Source: Gambelia wislizenii (lineage: Eukaryota > Chordata > Lepidosauria > Squamata > Crotaphytidae). From it: DNA of 64,000 nt. The notes under the pieces are model-generated. The model was given only the letters and a program-made list of their open reading frames with translations. It made no database searches and was not told the DNA's origin. The stretch lies in assembly GCA_030847615.1 (NCBI GenBank), contig JAUMIR010000002.1, forward strand, positions 283,630,028 to 283,694,027, written 5' to 3'. This document shows, one piece after another, positions 32,057 to 43,464 of this stretch. The position numbers and the translations under genes are program-made. Within the stretch, counting starts at the first letter, position 1. Each line of letters opens with the position of its first letter.

Positions 32057-34661
32057 AATTATTTCAAGCAGGTATGTTCCCATTTGCTTTGCTAACCCCA
32101 TTGTTGTAAGAAAGAGGTGAGAAAGAGGCTAGTGTGATAAACTCCAATGTCTGTTTTGAGGCATGCGCTCTTTGGGCACAGGATTCCTGATCAGGGATAC
32201 AGGATGCTCCAGAGTGAGGTGATCCTTTAGTAACAGGGGCCAGGCTGTGAAGAATACGTGGCTTCATGGAAAATATGTCTGACTTTTCCCCAGGATTCTT
32301 TGAAGAGTGGTCTTGGTTTGTATATATATATATATATATATATATAGCACCAAACAGAATTTGGGACATCCCTCTTTGTTGTGTCCAAACACATAAATAA
32401 ACATTGTAAAATGGTTACATCATTGTAAATTAATTTCTCTTGTTTTATAGGATTCTGGGATAGTATGCCCCATCAGTTCTGTTGCTTGGGCTGAAGGAGG
32501 CAAAAAGACCAGTCAGTTATTGACAATCATCTTCAGCAGTTGTTTTCAAACTTGATCTGGAGAACCCTAAGGAATTGAGAATGTGCTATAGAACATTCCC
32601 CAGAATTTTCATCAGTGAAAAGAATTCCTTGGCAAATAAGTTAGTAGGGAAAGGGTCCCCTGAAGACAGAAAGTTTGAAAAACACTGATGTACCCAATTA
32701 AGTCACCTATTTTGTGTGGAGATCTGAGACAGCCAGGTGGCACAGGTAATTTCTATTCAATTTCCTGTTTTGTTTGAGTAAGATGTCATTGATTCTTCAC
32801 AGACTTGTCAAAATTTTAGCTCAATGGCTATAATTTTACAAGAACATCCAGCACCTACTCTCTCACTTTTTCCCCTGTGCTCCTAATCACCAAGCACTTC
32901 CCATAAACCACAGAGACTCCACCCCAGCCCTTGTCTTAGTGGTACAAAAGCCAGGGTAAAACCCATACCTGGCAAGCAATGTAAGGAGGAAGAACACATA
33001 CTTTATATCTTTATAGGGATCATAAATAGTTTTATGAAAAAGCCATGTGACTTGGGGCCAGGCAGAGGGCCCCACCCTGTGGAGGGGAAATGTCAATGAA
33101 GGCTTTCTGAAGAAAAATGAGAAATCTTTGCTCTGATAGGGAAAGAAGAGCAGGAACGGCATATTACACACACATTCATATACACCGCCCTTTTCCCTAG
33201 TTAGCTTCCTGTTCCCTTGAGGTAGCCTAGCTGGGAAGACAAAAGAGGAAAAAGCTAAGAGCATTCTCCTGAGGAGGCAAAAGAGTAAACTGTTTCTGCG
33301 TGGAAATATCTCAAGATAAAATCTCAAGAAATCTGGTTGCCCTGGAGTTTACTTTCTGCCTACACTTGTAATTTCCTTCTTAGATTTTTGTATGTTCCCT
33401 CAAAGGTTGAAGAGGCAGGAAAGGTGAGAAGCTGTCAGTGTTTCTTGTCCTGCTGGAAACAGTAGCAAAGAAGATTGTGGACAGTTACCTGGCAATAACA
33501 ACAGGTGGCAAGAGCTTACAACTGAGGATGGCATAGGATGCCTATGTCTGGTGAGTGAACATAGCTTATTGGGTGCTTTATCTTTGGCGGGGGGGGGGGG
33601 AGAGACTGCTCATGTGTGAATCCTGTGACTGAATGTGTGTGAGCTTGTTTGCAAGGGAGCCAATATATATCCATGGGTGTGGGTAACAGAACAGATTCAG
33701 CATGTGCGCATTTGCCACATGGGGTTTCTGTTCAGCAGCAGAATTGGTTTACTTGTGACTGCTTCAGTCAGCTTGCCATATCCTCTCCTGTCCCCACTAC
33801 ACATTAGCTGATGCTCTGAAGTGACTGTACAATCCTGGGCATTTTCCCTTAGTAAGTAAGTCCAGCTTCAATGGGTTTTATTCACTGAGGACCATGTTTA
33901 GGACTGCAGTGTAAACTATGAACCAACCTCAGCATAAATTGAACAGAAAAGAGTATGCAGCCCCATTGAACCCAGCCTCTTATTTTTTCAACAGAATTCA
34001 TATGGCAACTCAAAACTTTTAAATAACACATGTTGCATTTAGATATTACTTTGTCATTCTTGTCTTTTCCTGTAAATCTAGCAATACTTCCTGCAATACT
34101 TTATAAAAAAACAAATACAGCATTTCAGTCACGAGAATCTGAGTTGTCACTGAGAATGTGTGCAAATTCAATTCTTAGATTGCAACAACAATAATGAATC
34201 ATAAATGCAATCTATCTTAAAGGCCAACAAATAAATCCTTTGTTTTTTAAAAAAAATGTTTGAAAAGGCTATTATTTTAAATTGCTAAGATTCAAAACAT
34301 TTTTATTATGGATATATAGATTTCATTACTGAAGACTTGGTAATATACTGTATGTTTGTAGGTATCATCATCAGCAGCAGCATACATTTAAAAACTTTTT
34401 AAAAATTCTTTCTCAGGGCAGTGAACATGGTTCACACACTTTTCTTCATAGCTTTGTGGAGCAGGTTAAGGTAGGAGTTAGTGATTGGTATAAAGTCACA
34501 CACTGTGTATTTGATGTCTGAGAAGAGATCTGACCCTAGGCTCCCATCAAGTACATTTAAAATGGAAGCTCTGCTTCCCATTCTACCAGGAGGTATCAGT
34601 AAAACATTCAAAACCTGTAGCTGCAAGTATATATCTCCTCCTCCATCCTTCTGCTGTCTAT
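32057..34661. other. intergenic, no gene recognised
   Basis: Holds a (TA)n microsatellite (32322-32344) and a polyG run (33587-33600). Near 33550 (CCTATGTCTG|GTGAGTGAAC) there is a good splice-donor match that could end a 5' noncoding exon of TMEM139; transcript data would be needed. Nothing else is supported. Confidence 0.35.
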
Positions 34662-35186
34662 GGACTTTATCAGACCACCCTCCATTAATGTTCTTTTGCC
34701 GGCATGTTTAGTGGGATTTTTATGGTGGCAAAGCCGCCCCCCCCCATACCAGACCTTACCTTACCTAAACGCATTAAAGAGGCAGTCCAGGCACTAATGG
34801 AGGGTTAACGGAGCTCCATTCACTTCCTCATTTCAGATCTCACCAATTCTCATGGGAAGACACGAGCACAGCAAATTTAAAAGACAAAGAAAAAGAAACA
34901 CACAAAACATATGCACAAGCACATAAACACACTTTTTAAAATTACAAGTAAATCAGGGAGGTAAAAAAAAGACAGCCCTACCTGGCTGTCCTGATCTCAC
35001 CCGGAGGCTAGTAATGCCAGCAACAAAGCATCACGGGAGATCAACTGGCGGCTTGGCCTGTCAATAAAAAAGTTCACCTTATTGACAGTACATGATCATG
35101 AAAGGACAGCGTCATTTGATATGCACACCCTTTCGTTATCATTAGACATTGTTATGACGCCATATTTGCCACATCTGATAAGGTCC
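34662..35186. mobile_element. TIR MITE (GGACTTTATCA family), copy 3
   Basis: Left GGACTTTATCAGACCACC, right CACATCTGATAAGGTCC; flanks TAT and TAG. Internal GGCTTGGCCTGTCAATAAAA. Confidence 0.75.
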
Positions 35187-36404
35187 TAGGACTGTGGCTA
35201 CGTTCGGTGCCCAGGTAAATGGAGGCAATGAGTTGTAGTGCTGGAATGCTGGCCAGAGACTTGAGAAATTTGGGTTCAAGTTTTAATAAAGCCAGAATAT
35301 TTACTGGGTGAACGTGGGTGACTTCCTCTCTTTCAGTCTGACTTATGTCACTGAATTGTTGAAAGGATAAAAGAAGGAAGAGGAGAGCCACATACATCAT
35401 CTTCAGCTCACTGGTGGAAAAGTGGGATATAAATTCCACTGATACTTATGTCTACTATTTTAAAATTTGCAGCACCTTAGGAAACAGATCATTTGTTTGT
35501 ACAATCCTTCCACATCCACCCCATACATATTTTTCCCCATTTGGTTCCTTCTCCTCCTCTTTCTCATATTTTGGGGTTTCATAAGCATCTTCTCTCTCTG
35601 ACTCCACAGAGTGGAATTTTCCTGTGCTCTTGCTGTCAACAGAGCTAAGCTCAGGCATGCACAGACATAACTTCAGTTGTGTTTTTGTTCTTTTTCTTCT
35701 TCTTTTTTTAAGCCATGGGAAATGAGAGTCCAGAAACACAGCTGTTAAGATAATTATTGCAAAACGGTTAGGCAGAGTACTAGTTCCTTCATCTGGAATT
35801 TCTTGTGGCCCAAAAGGCACAATGGTGGAGGCATCATAAACATACCGTATGTGTTTGTTTGAGAGCAGTTATTTAAAACGAAAAGGGCTGTGAAACAACA
35901 TGCAGTCAGACAGTAGAGGGCCCAGTAGCTCCATTCCTCCCTTCAGCTTGTTACATATGCTGTTGTGTGTATATGCATGCAAACCATGCCTGAGTTAGAG
36001 GGCTGATTCACCTGGGAGGAAAGAAGTGAAGGGAGAGCAGATTCTGTGGGCTGCTGAGCCATTTTTTGTTTCTGCTTGCTTGCTTTTTAGCAGAAACCAC
36101 TCTTAATGAGCACCATTATTTGGAGAGGTAGAGTATTGTATAACTGTTGTTGTTGTTGTTGTGTGCCTTCAAGTAGTACATTAATAAAATTAATTAAGGA
36201 TGGACCAGAGTTTAATTTCAATTATTTTTTATAAACATGTATCAAAATCTGCAAATTTTTTCATATTCAAGATGGAAACAACCTGGTATTTAGTTTCAGA
36301 CGAAACAAAGCTAACAGATTTGCCCACACAGGCAGAGTACAGTACTTTGAAATTTCAACTTTGAATGATCTAGGTTTGAATCCTATTGTGTATTTAGCCA
36401 TGTT
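35187..36404. other. intergenic, SINE tail only
   Basis: A truncated (TTG)n plus TGTGCCTTCAAGTAGTA at 36147-36178 is the end of a reverse SINE B. The rest is unrecognised. Confidence 0.4.
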
Positions 36405-36826
36405 TACAGTGCCAAGTTGTGGTTTTGGTTGTGTGCCTTGAAGTCATTTCTGACTTATGGCAACCCTAAGGCAACCCTGTCACAGGGTTTTCTGAGGGCT
36501 GAGAGTGTGTCGCTAGCCCAAGGTCACCCAGTGGGTTTTCATAGCCAAGCAGGGATTTGAATCCTGGTCTCCAGAGTTGTACGATTTTCACACTACAGTG
36601 TTATAGTGTTACTATTCCATTTTAACTGCTCTGGCTTCCTCCTGTGGAATTCTGGGGTTTGTAGTTTAGTGAGGCCTAAGAGCTCTCTGGCTAAGAGTTA
36701 TAAATGCCCCTCCCTAAACTGCAAATCCCAGGATTCCACAGGAGGCAGCCAGAGCAAATAAAGTGGAATAGTAACACTATAACACTGTAGTGTGAAAATC
36801 TCCATAGTCCAACGTTGAAACCACTA
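36405..36826 (-). mobile_element. tRNA-derived SINE (family B), split by a palindrome
   Basis: On +: GTTGTGTGCCTTGAAGTCAT, GGCAACCCTAAGGCAACC, CAAGGTCACCCAGTGGG, GGTCTCCAGAGT. After the insertion (36591-36803) it resumes with ATAGTCCAACGTTGAAACCA. Confidence 0.85.
36591..36803. mobile_element. 213-bp palindromic MITE (GATTTTCACAC ends) inside a SINE
   Basis: Left GATTTTCACACTACAGTG, right CACTGTAGTGTGAAAATCTCC. The arms continue TTATAGTGTTACTATTCCA / GGAATAGTAACACTATAA and CTCCTGTGGAATTCTGGGGT against its complement. Arms of about 95 nt. The ends match the P331 group (GAAAATCTCC). Confidence 0.9.
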
Positions 36827-38044
36827 ATCATCTCTTCATTCTCATAGGTAATCTTAACAGCTACGTGACAGACAGATATGTTTTCCCAATGCAAGGAACA
36901 GTTGTACCAATTGATTTTTGCCAATATGAAAGTGCCATTTCTGTCCAGTTTTTATTAGAATACTGTATACCAATATAATATTTTAGTAAAATACAACGTA
37001 CAATTAGCATTAACTATTTCCTAATGTTTAGATCTTCAGGTCTAAATATTGTCTAACAATTTCCTACTATTTAGGATGGAAAGATCTGGAGCTTTTAAAA
37101 ATCTGAATGTGAAAAAAAGGATATTGATGGCTTCCTCCTTTTAATTTGATGACAGGTTCAATATAGCCTGATGCATCATGGTATTACATCATGATTTGCA
37201 TCATGGTTTGACCTTAGGCTATCCCAAGTGCTTCTGTATTTGTATTCCCACTTTCCATAGTCAGGAAGTTAGTCTTACTAAAGACAGAAAGATCTGGGGT
37301 ATATCCGTAGGCCATCTCACATATGAGGGAAACCACAACAGGAGAGTACTACGATAAGCTCAGTGTTGAAAAGGGTTAGACACTATGTCCTATCAAACAA
37401 TACACCATTCAATTATAGCAATTTATCCCATATACTTTTTGAGGATACACAAGATATTAACACATATAGAACATAGTCAAGTATACATCATCCAATGAAA
37501 TAATGAAATTATGCTAATCTTTTAATAGTAACAAAACACTTACAAAATAAGAAGGAATTTGAACAACTTAAACAGTAACAAAACACTTACAAAATGAGAA
37601 GGAATTTGAACAACATCAAAGCAGCAGTATCCTATGATAAAGATGATTAATATTAGAATATCATACTTATACAATTACAAAGATACATACACTATAATCA
37701 CTTCACAAATGGATTTTTTTTCTTTGTACATATATGTATCTCAAAGCCGAGTCCTAAATGTGAACCCATGCTAAGAATTTCTGGATCAGCCGCAGAGTCT
37801 TTGGCTGAAACACCTGTATGTTAAGAGGGATCCATACAGCTCCTCCAGAGTTCCTGTTTTTACCCGTTTCAGTCAAAGTCCTTTATCAATGGATAGGAGG
37901 CTGTTTTTTATATAAAATAAAGCATACACTATTTTACAATATCTTCAAATATCGTTGTTCTACTTAAATTGATTTTAAGCACTGAATTCTTAGCCTACCT
38001 TTTTTAATTATCTAGCCTGGAAAACATGGGGGAAGTTGATCCTT
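36827..38044. other. intergenic with a 47-bp tandem duplication
   Basis: 37527-37573 and 37574-37620 are two copies of a 47-bp unit starting AGTAACAAAACACTTACAAA. 37745-37900 (GGCTGAAACACCTGTATG, TTTCAGTCAAAGTCC) resembles the 3' end of a Penelope-like element but is too decayed to call. Confidence 0.4.
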
Positions 38045-38103
38045 TCGCACCCTTTTGCGATCATTAGGTGTCGTTATGATTGCTTGGTCTGATAAAGTCC
38101 TTA
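38045..38103. mobile_element. solo right end of GGACTTTATCA-family MITE
   Basis: CCCTTTTGCGATCATTAGGT, then GCTTGGTCTGATAAAGTCC, matching the right end of the 34662 copy (CGTTATCATTAG...TGATAAGGTCC). Confidence 0.6.
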
Positions 38104-38736
38104 TTGAATGTCAACATGTGACTCTTTTGAGCATCTCTCCTTCACTGGACACTTGCCTTAAACAAAGGAGTATTTTTACTTCAAAACAAACTTGAAAAAT
38201 ACTTATTCCTTACCATTTCAAAAACATTTTAATTTTAATCACTTTTCCTTTTGGCAAGGTGTGCTTTCCCCACACAAGCAATTTCATGGTCCTTCAGATT
38301 TCGTTGGATTGCAGCTCCTGGTAGCCACAGCCAGCATAGCCAATGGTGAGGAATCCTGGAGTTGCTGTCCAGTAACATCTGGAAAATCCTTTCCCATATA
38401 GCAAATACTTTTTTAAAGGGAAGGAGCAAGCATCTCTATCTGCAGCAAAGCATCTGAGAAAGCTTTCATTTTGTTTGAATTTAACGATACTCATCCAGGA
38501 TCAAAATTACTACTACTGTAGCACATCAGGGAATTACCCCTGTTTCTTAATGGGAGTGATCATTTGGATACAACATATATTAATCATGTCATTTATTACA
38601 CTTTTTGGGTGCTTGAGTTCCATTCTCATGTATCACTTCATTTGTGTCATTGCATTTCCATCTCTTTGACAGATGTCTGCTCACTCAACTGCCCAGTTTT
38701 TTCTTGTTGACTTCCATTATTACTACTCACACTGCC

Positions 38737-38984
38737 ATGTTGTCAGAGTCACGCTGGAGGAGCCTCCGTCAAACTTTGCTGGTGCTCTTCACTGCCACCC
38801 TTCTCATTGGAGTAACCATGTTGGCCATATCCACTGATATCAACCCTGTGGGATTTTTCTTCCTCGCAATTGGGGCTCTGTGTTTGGTAGGCTACCTTAT
38901 TAGTGTGGCAGCAGAGCAGTATTTGAAGCATCAGAATTCAACACAAGAAAATCGCACAGCCCCAAGGAGACCAAGTCAGGCAGG
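38737..38984 (+). CDS. TMEM139: TMEM139, first coding exon (membrane part)
   Basis: This exon encodes residues 1-83 of a small two-pass membrane protein. The start is MLSESRWR. Hydrophobic segments are at about residues 13-31 and 38-59, with the charged turn STDINP between them, which matches the mammalian TMEM139 order TDITPV..FFL. An acceptor (TCTCTTTGACAG) ends at 38672, so 38673-38736 is probably 5' UTR; it holds an out-of-frame upstream ATG. The donor CAGG|GTGAGC is at 38985, leaving a phase-2 intron. Joining to 43050 restores SQAGDNAAYEAPAYEE in frame. Total length is 220 residues, against about 216 recalled for human TMEM139. In mammals the protein is reported to bind the anion exchanger AE1; function here is inferred from homology only. 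The gene lies in TE-rich DNA, with a 4.07-kb intron holding a mariner-like MITE, a C-rich satellite and a Penelope remnant. Any 5' noncoding exon was not found. Confidence 0.88.
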
Positions 38985-39147
38985 GTGAGCAATCACATTT
39001 TTATTTCCTCTCTTTCCTTCCTGTATAGTAACTTCAGACCACAGCTAATCTACATGAGCAGCAATTCATGTGGTAAACCATGAGAAAAGGACAGAGTTGG
39101 AGACCTATCTAGTCTGGTATTCCAACTCCACGATTGATCTGCCATTA

Positions 39148-39400
39148 CTGTAGGACCCCCATATCCGCTGGGGATTGGTTCTGTGGGCCCTGTGGATACA
39201 AAAAACCATGGGTAATAGTGAACACCATTGAAAATAATGGGACTTCCAGTTTAAAATACCATAGAGATGCCTTGGAGGACCTAGAAAATGGCTAGAGAAG
39301 ACACATTTTCTAGGAAGACTCTATAGTAGGTGTGTTGTTTTGTGTCCCATGGATAACTGAATCAGTGGGTAATGATTGAGTGGCTACGGGGGTCCTACTG
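39148..39400. mobile_element. mariner-like MITE, copy in TMEM139 intron
   Basis: Flanked by TA (39146-39147, 39401-39402). Ends CTGTAGGACCCCCATATCC and GGGGGTCCTACTG. The interior matches 11482-11745 (AAAAAACCATGGGTAATAG, AAATACCATAGAG). Confidence 0.85.
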
Positions 39401-39599
39401 TACTTCTGGAAAGCTTACAAGCAGGGCATGAAGGCAAAAGCCCATAATCACTGTTGGTTCATAGAAATTACAGCTCAATAGTTCAATTACAGATATACTG
39501 CCTCTGAACATGGAAAGTCTACCTGGCTATACCGTAGTTGCTAACGGGCAATTATTTATCCATTCTCCATTAGCTTGTCTTACCTTTTAAAAAGATTTT

Positions 39600-39950
39600 A
39601 AAGCTACTAGCTATACCCGTACACTTTCAAACTCCCCCCTGCCCCTCGTGGCCCCTCTCTGCTGCCAGGATCGCACCCCCTGCCACCAGGATTGCCCCCT
39701 GCCACCAGGATCATGCCCCCTGCCTCCCTTCCATGCTCAGACACACACCATGCCACATCCCCCATGCTACTCACACCCCCTCTGCAGCCACCATGTTTAG
39801 AAAGGAGTGAAACTTCCGCATGGCCCCACCCCCAGTGTGCTGATTGGCTGTCCAACAGAGCTTTGATTGGTTGGTCAGTTTCCTAAGCAGCCAATCAGCA
39901 CACTGGAAACAGCAACATACCTCAGAGCAATATATCTATATATATAGATT
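39600..39950. repeat. C-rich imperfect repeats
   Basis: Copies of CTGCCACCAGGATC and CCCCCTGCC in 39655-39725, followed by two TTGATTGGTTGG / AGCCAATCAGCACAC-type blocks that are near-inverted (39838-39905). Class unknown. Confidence 0.5.
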
Positions 39951-40094
39951 GGTCATCACCTCATCTTCAGACAGTGAATTCAATAATGTATTCTGTAAGT
40001 ATTTCTGATGGAAGGTTAGACTAGCTGGACCTGGCCTACCATACGCCATTACAAAACTCCTCCCCAAATGCCCAGGAGACCTCATGACAACCCT

Positions 40095-40600
40095 TTGCCG
40101 TAGGCTGGTGGGTTTAAGTCTTCCCCTCCCCATCGCTGCCTCTGCCCCCACGCTGCTGGCTCTGCCCTCCCCACTGCCTCTTCTCCCCCACTGGCTCTGC
40201 CCCCCCTCCCGCTGCTGGCTCTTCCCCCCCCCCACTGCTGGTTCAGCCCCGTTCTGCCCCCCCCCCTGCTGCTTGCTCTTCCCCCCCCCCCCCCGCCACT
40301 GGCTCTTCCCCCTGCCACTCCCCCCCTGCCACTGGTTCTTCCCCATGCCGCTGGCTCTGCCCCCCCCCCGCTCTACCCCCCCGGCTGGCTCATCCCTTCA
40401 CTGGCTCTGCCCCCCCCGCTGGCTCTGCCCCCCCGCTGGCTCTTCCCCCTCCACCACTGGCTCTTCCCCTGCCACTGGCTTTCCCCCCCCATGCCGCTAG
40501 CTCTGCCCCCCCGCCTGCTGCTGGTTCAGCCCTGCTCTGCCCCCCCGCCGCTGGTTTCGCCCCCAGTCGCTGGCTCCACCCCCACCCCCCAGCAGACCCA
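40095..40600. repeat. strand-skewed C-rich minisatellite in TMEM139 intron
   Basis: Repeated CACTGGCTCTGCCCCCCC units of about 16-22 bp run for 500 bp. G runs of 6 or more occur on the minus strand at close spacing. Nearly free of A on +. It generates long proline/serine-type frames that are not genes. Confidence 0.85.
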
Positions 40601-41751
40601 TTGGCTTTATAAAAGGTTTGCTACTGGTGATGAAACCAGCCAGGAATGTTTGCATGTGTATGTGTAGATATATAGATTCAGATGACTCAATTTTTGGACT
40701 CTCTTTGCAAGTATTGCTATATGGTCTATTGTGCTAAGAGCCTACACTTTAACATTTGCCACTACACTGCTGATTAAGAGATCTTAAAAAAAAAGATTAG
40801 GAGAACGTAACAAGCTATGGTATGTCTCAAATCAAGAGAGTAGTGAGGGAATAATTGCATGGAAGGAAAGAAAAGAGTACACAGACCTGAGGACTTAATG
40901 TAATGCCAAACCATTGTTTCTTATTGCATCTGGACTGACTCACAGATGTCAGAAAGTAACAGTTCTAGACAAAACTTGGAAACTTTATTTTTGGATGACA
41001 GTTTTCAGAATCCTCCATCCAGGTTGGGTTATCCTGGGAATTATAGTCCCCCAAAGTAACATTTCAAGCATTGGCTGTAGCCTGGCCTTCTCCATGACAT
41101 CCTTGGGGTGTTGTTTATTTCTGTGTGAAAGGAATGTTTCCACGTGTAGAAGTGTATTTGAACATCAAACCTCTTGCTTTAATTCTGACAGTGCACTCCT
41201 TTGCTGTCACCTGCTTTTTGTGTAGTTTGGCCTGAGTTTCTATCACTTCTCACAGTTTTCAAGAATTTGGAGATCAATTGCTTTGCATATGTGGTTTTTA
41301 CTGAATACCAGTGTCCAGCTCAACTGGTATTTTTGTGGCAAATGTCCACAGGCAAAAACTTTTATTATTTTACATTAATACATGGAGATATTTATCAGAA
41401 ATGTCTCCTAGGTGATGTGTTTGTTTCATGACATACTGTATATGGAAACAATTACAAAGAGTTGCTTTGTGAAAGGATTTTATTACATCAGAAATGCATG
41501 GGCAAATTTACCATAAAAATAACCCAGAGTGGAAATTTTCTCCACTACTTAACTTTTAAAATAAATGTGGTTGTGTGCATAGTTTCTTCCTAAAAGCCAA
41601 ATTGATAGTTGTAATAGACAGGAAGATTTCCTATAATATTTAATTATTTTTCACTTAAATTTAGCTTACATTATGTAAAATTGCCTGCAATAATTCATCC
41701 AAGAGCATAGTACTCTTCAAGACCCGTTGACAGATTCTAGCAGAGGAGTTA
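40601..41751. other. TMEM139 intron, nothing recognised
   Basis: AT-rich intron sequence without identifiable repeats or alternative exons. Confidence 0.4.
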
Positions 41752-42640
41752 GGTATAGAGAAAGCCCAACGTGTTTTGGCATATACACATAAACTTTGAA
41801 TACATAAATATAAATATAAATATAAATATAAATATAAATGGGCAACACATAATTATAGGATAAAACATACATAACAGTCCATCAGAAAAATCATTTTAAT
41901 TTTTACATACTGCCTAGAGCCTGTACTGATTTGAAATTGACTACAGAAATTTCTGAAGCAAATAATCTCATTCCATTTGCTGGACAAAATGAAACATGTG
42001 AACTAGGCTCAAGCCTCTTTCTGTGTTAGCAGATGGTCAGGAAAAAAGCAGGAATTAGATCATATTCAAAGAAGTATCAATGCAACTGGGTTTAAGGGAG
42101 GAAGACTATAGGCTTGGAGGGAATTTACAGGTATGGGAGGAGATAAAATTCCTCATTTAGTCCTCTAGGAGCCAAAGAGTTTAATTTTAAAATCAGCTTT
42201 ACCTCTTTCTTTAATAGGATCTTATCATCAATATTTTTCATCATTTCTATAACCCCTAATCTGAGGTCTGTTGCAGGATGATGGTATTCCTGAAAATGAC
42301 TTCTTAAAGGAGCACGTTTTATTGTTTCTTATATTTGAAAGATGTTCTCCTATGTTTTTGAGGGGTCTTGTCATCTTCCTCACATAAATCTTTGGATACT
42401 TGCATTGCATGTCATAGATGTCCAATCAGTACATACAGGCCCTAGGCAATGTACAAAGATTAAAATGATTTTTCTTATGTAGTATTATGTATGTTTCATC
42501 ATATAATTATTATATTTATTTTTATTTTAATGCTTCTATATAACCCCTGAAGAAAGCCCCCGCTATATATTTTACTCACACGTAAACACACACATACTAT
42601 ATATCTAGCCAAAATATGTTGGGCTTTCTCTATAATAAAA
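41752..42640 (-). mobile_element. Penelope-like element (type 2) remnant with inverted flanks
   Basis: The minus strand at 42425-42228 encodes VDIYDMQCKYPKIYV, then TRPLKN.IGEHLSNIRN, a GIY-YIG nuclease core of a Penelope-like element different from type 1. TATAGAGAAAGCCCAACGTG at 41754 is inverted at 42612-42638 (TATGTTGGGCTTTCTCTATA). An (AAATAT)n tract lies at 41803-41839. Confidence 0.7.
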
Positions 42641-43049
42641 CTAGCCCTCTACTGAGCTCTTTAAGACGTGTCTCTGACTTTATTTTGAAGATTCTATTGG
42701 GTGCTGTCCAGGTTTTGTCTTTTGTATAACCAGGAGGAGGATCTGATGTGAGAGTACCTGGTTGCAATGAGACCTGTTTACATTCAATGGCAGTTCCAAA
42801 CCAACAAATTGAGCAGAAACAGCCTGATTTTTGGCCTGGAAGGAATCATTCATTGAGAGGTGGATTAGACTTGAATGTGATTGTGGAGACCAGGTGGCAG
42901 AAAAGACAGGATAAGTCGGATGCTTAATTCCTTGTATGTGTTATTCAGTGGCATATAGGGAACTGTCTCTCATGGAAGTGGAACCCTATTACAATTACTG
43001 TACTGGTTTTAATCCCTATTCACTTTTACTTTTCCTTTTTAACTTCTAG

Positions 43050-43464
43050 AGACAATGCAGCTTATGAGGCACCAGCATATGAAGAAGTGGTGGCTACTGG
43101 ATACTTATCAGATGCAGCACCAACAATCTGGACCATTACATCTACTCCTGGAACAACCCTGCCTGAGCCCCCTCCCTACAGTGTGGTTATTGAGCCTCCT
43201 GCCCATGGAGAGACTGTGGTGGAGACAGTCCGTGTCTCAGTGGCACCAGGCACACGGCGGGCCTCAGAGGCAGACGTGCACTCAAAGCTACGCCTTAGAC
43301 TGGTACTTCCCCCAAGACTGCAGCGGGTTGTCTCAGATAATCATGAACTCCAAGGGTCTGAAGAGCGCCTAGAACGGCTGGAACCCCTCACACCACCCCC
43401 TGCATATGAGAATGCAACTGGTGATGAGGTCTTTGAAGAAGAGTTCCAGCCATCAAGGCTATAA
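43050..43464 (+). CDS. TMEM139: TMEM139, last coding exon (cytoplasmic tail)
   Basis: The acceptor TTTTTAACTTCTAG ends at 43049, and the exon starts AGACAATGC. It encodes residues 83-220 and stops at TAA 43462-43464. The tail begins DNAAYEAPAYEEVV, closely like mammalian TMEM139 after its membrane part. Two WW-domain ligand motifs are present: PPPY at 123-126 and PPAY at 199-202, the latter in EPLTPPPAYEN, the most conserved block of the family. PPxY motifs suggest binding of NEDD4-type ubiquitin ligases or other WW proteins (inference). Between them is a Leu/Arg-rich stretch (LRLRLVLPPRLQ) that also aligns with the mammalian protein. The C-terminus is acidic (EVFEEEFQPS). The frame is clean. 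A proposed alternative + frame over 43055-43372 is a shadow. Confidence 0.9.

Noticed and set aside
32887..33327. 146-codon minus frame
   Set aside because: No start context, domain or splice signal; surrounding sequence is non-coding in appearance.
40084..40500. Proline-rich + frame and glycine-rich minus frame
   Set aside because: Both are translations of the C-rich minisatellite.
43055..43372. Alternative 105-codon + frame over the TMEM139 exon
   Set aside because: Out of frame with the spliced product; rich in Q/L/W as expected of a shadow frame.
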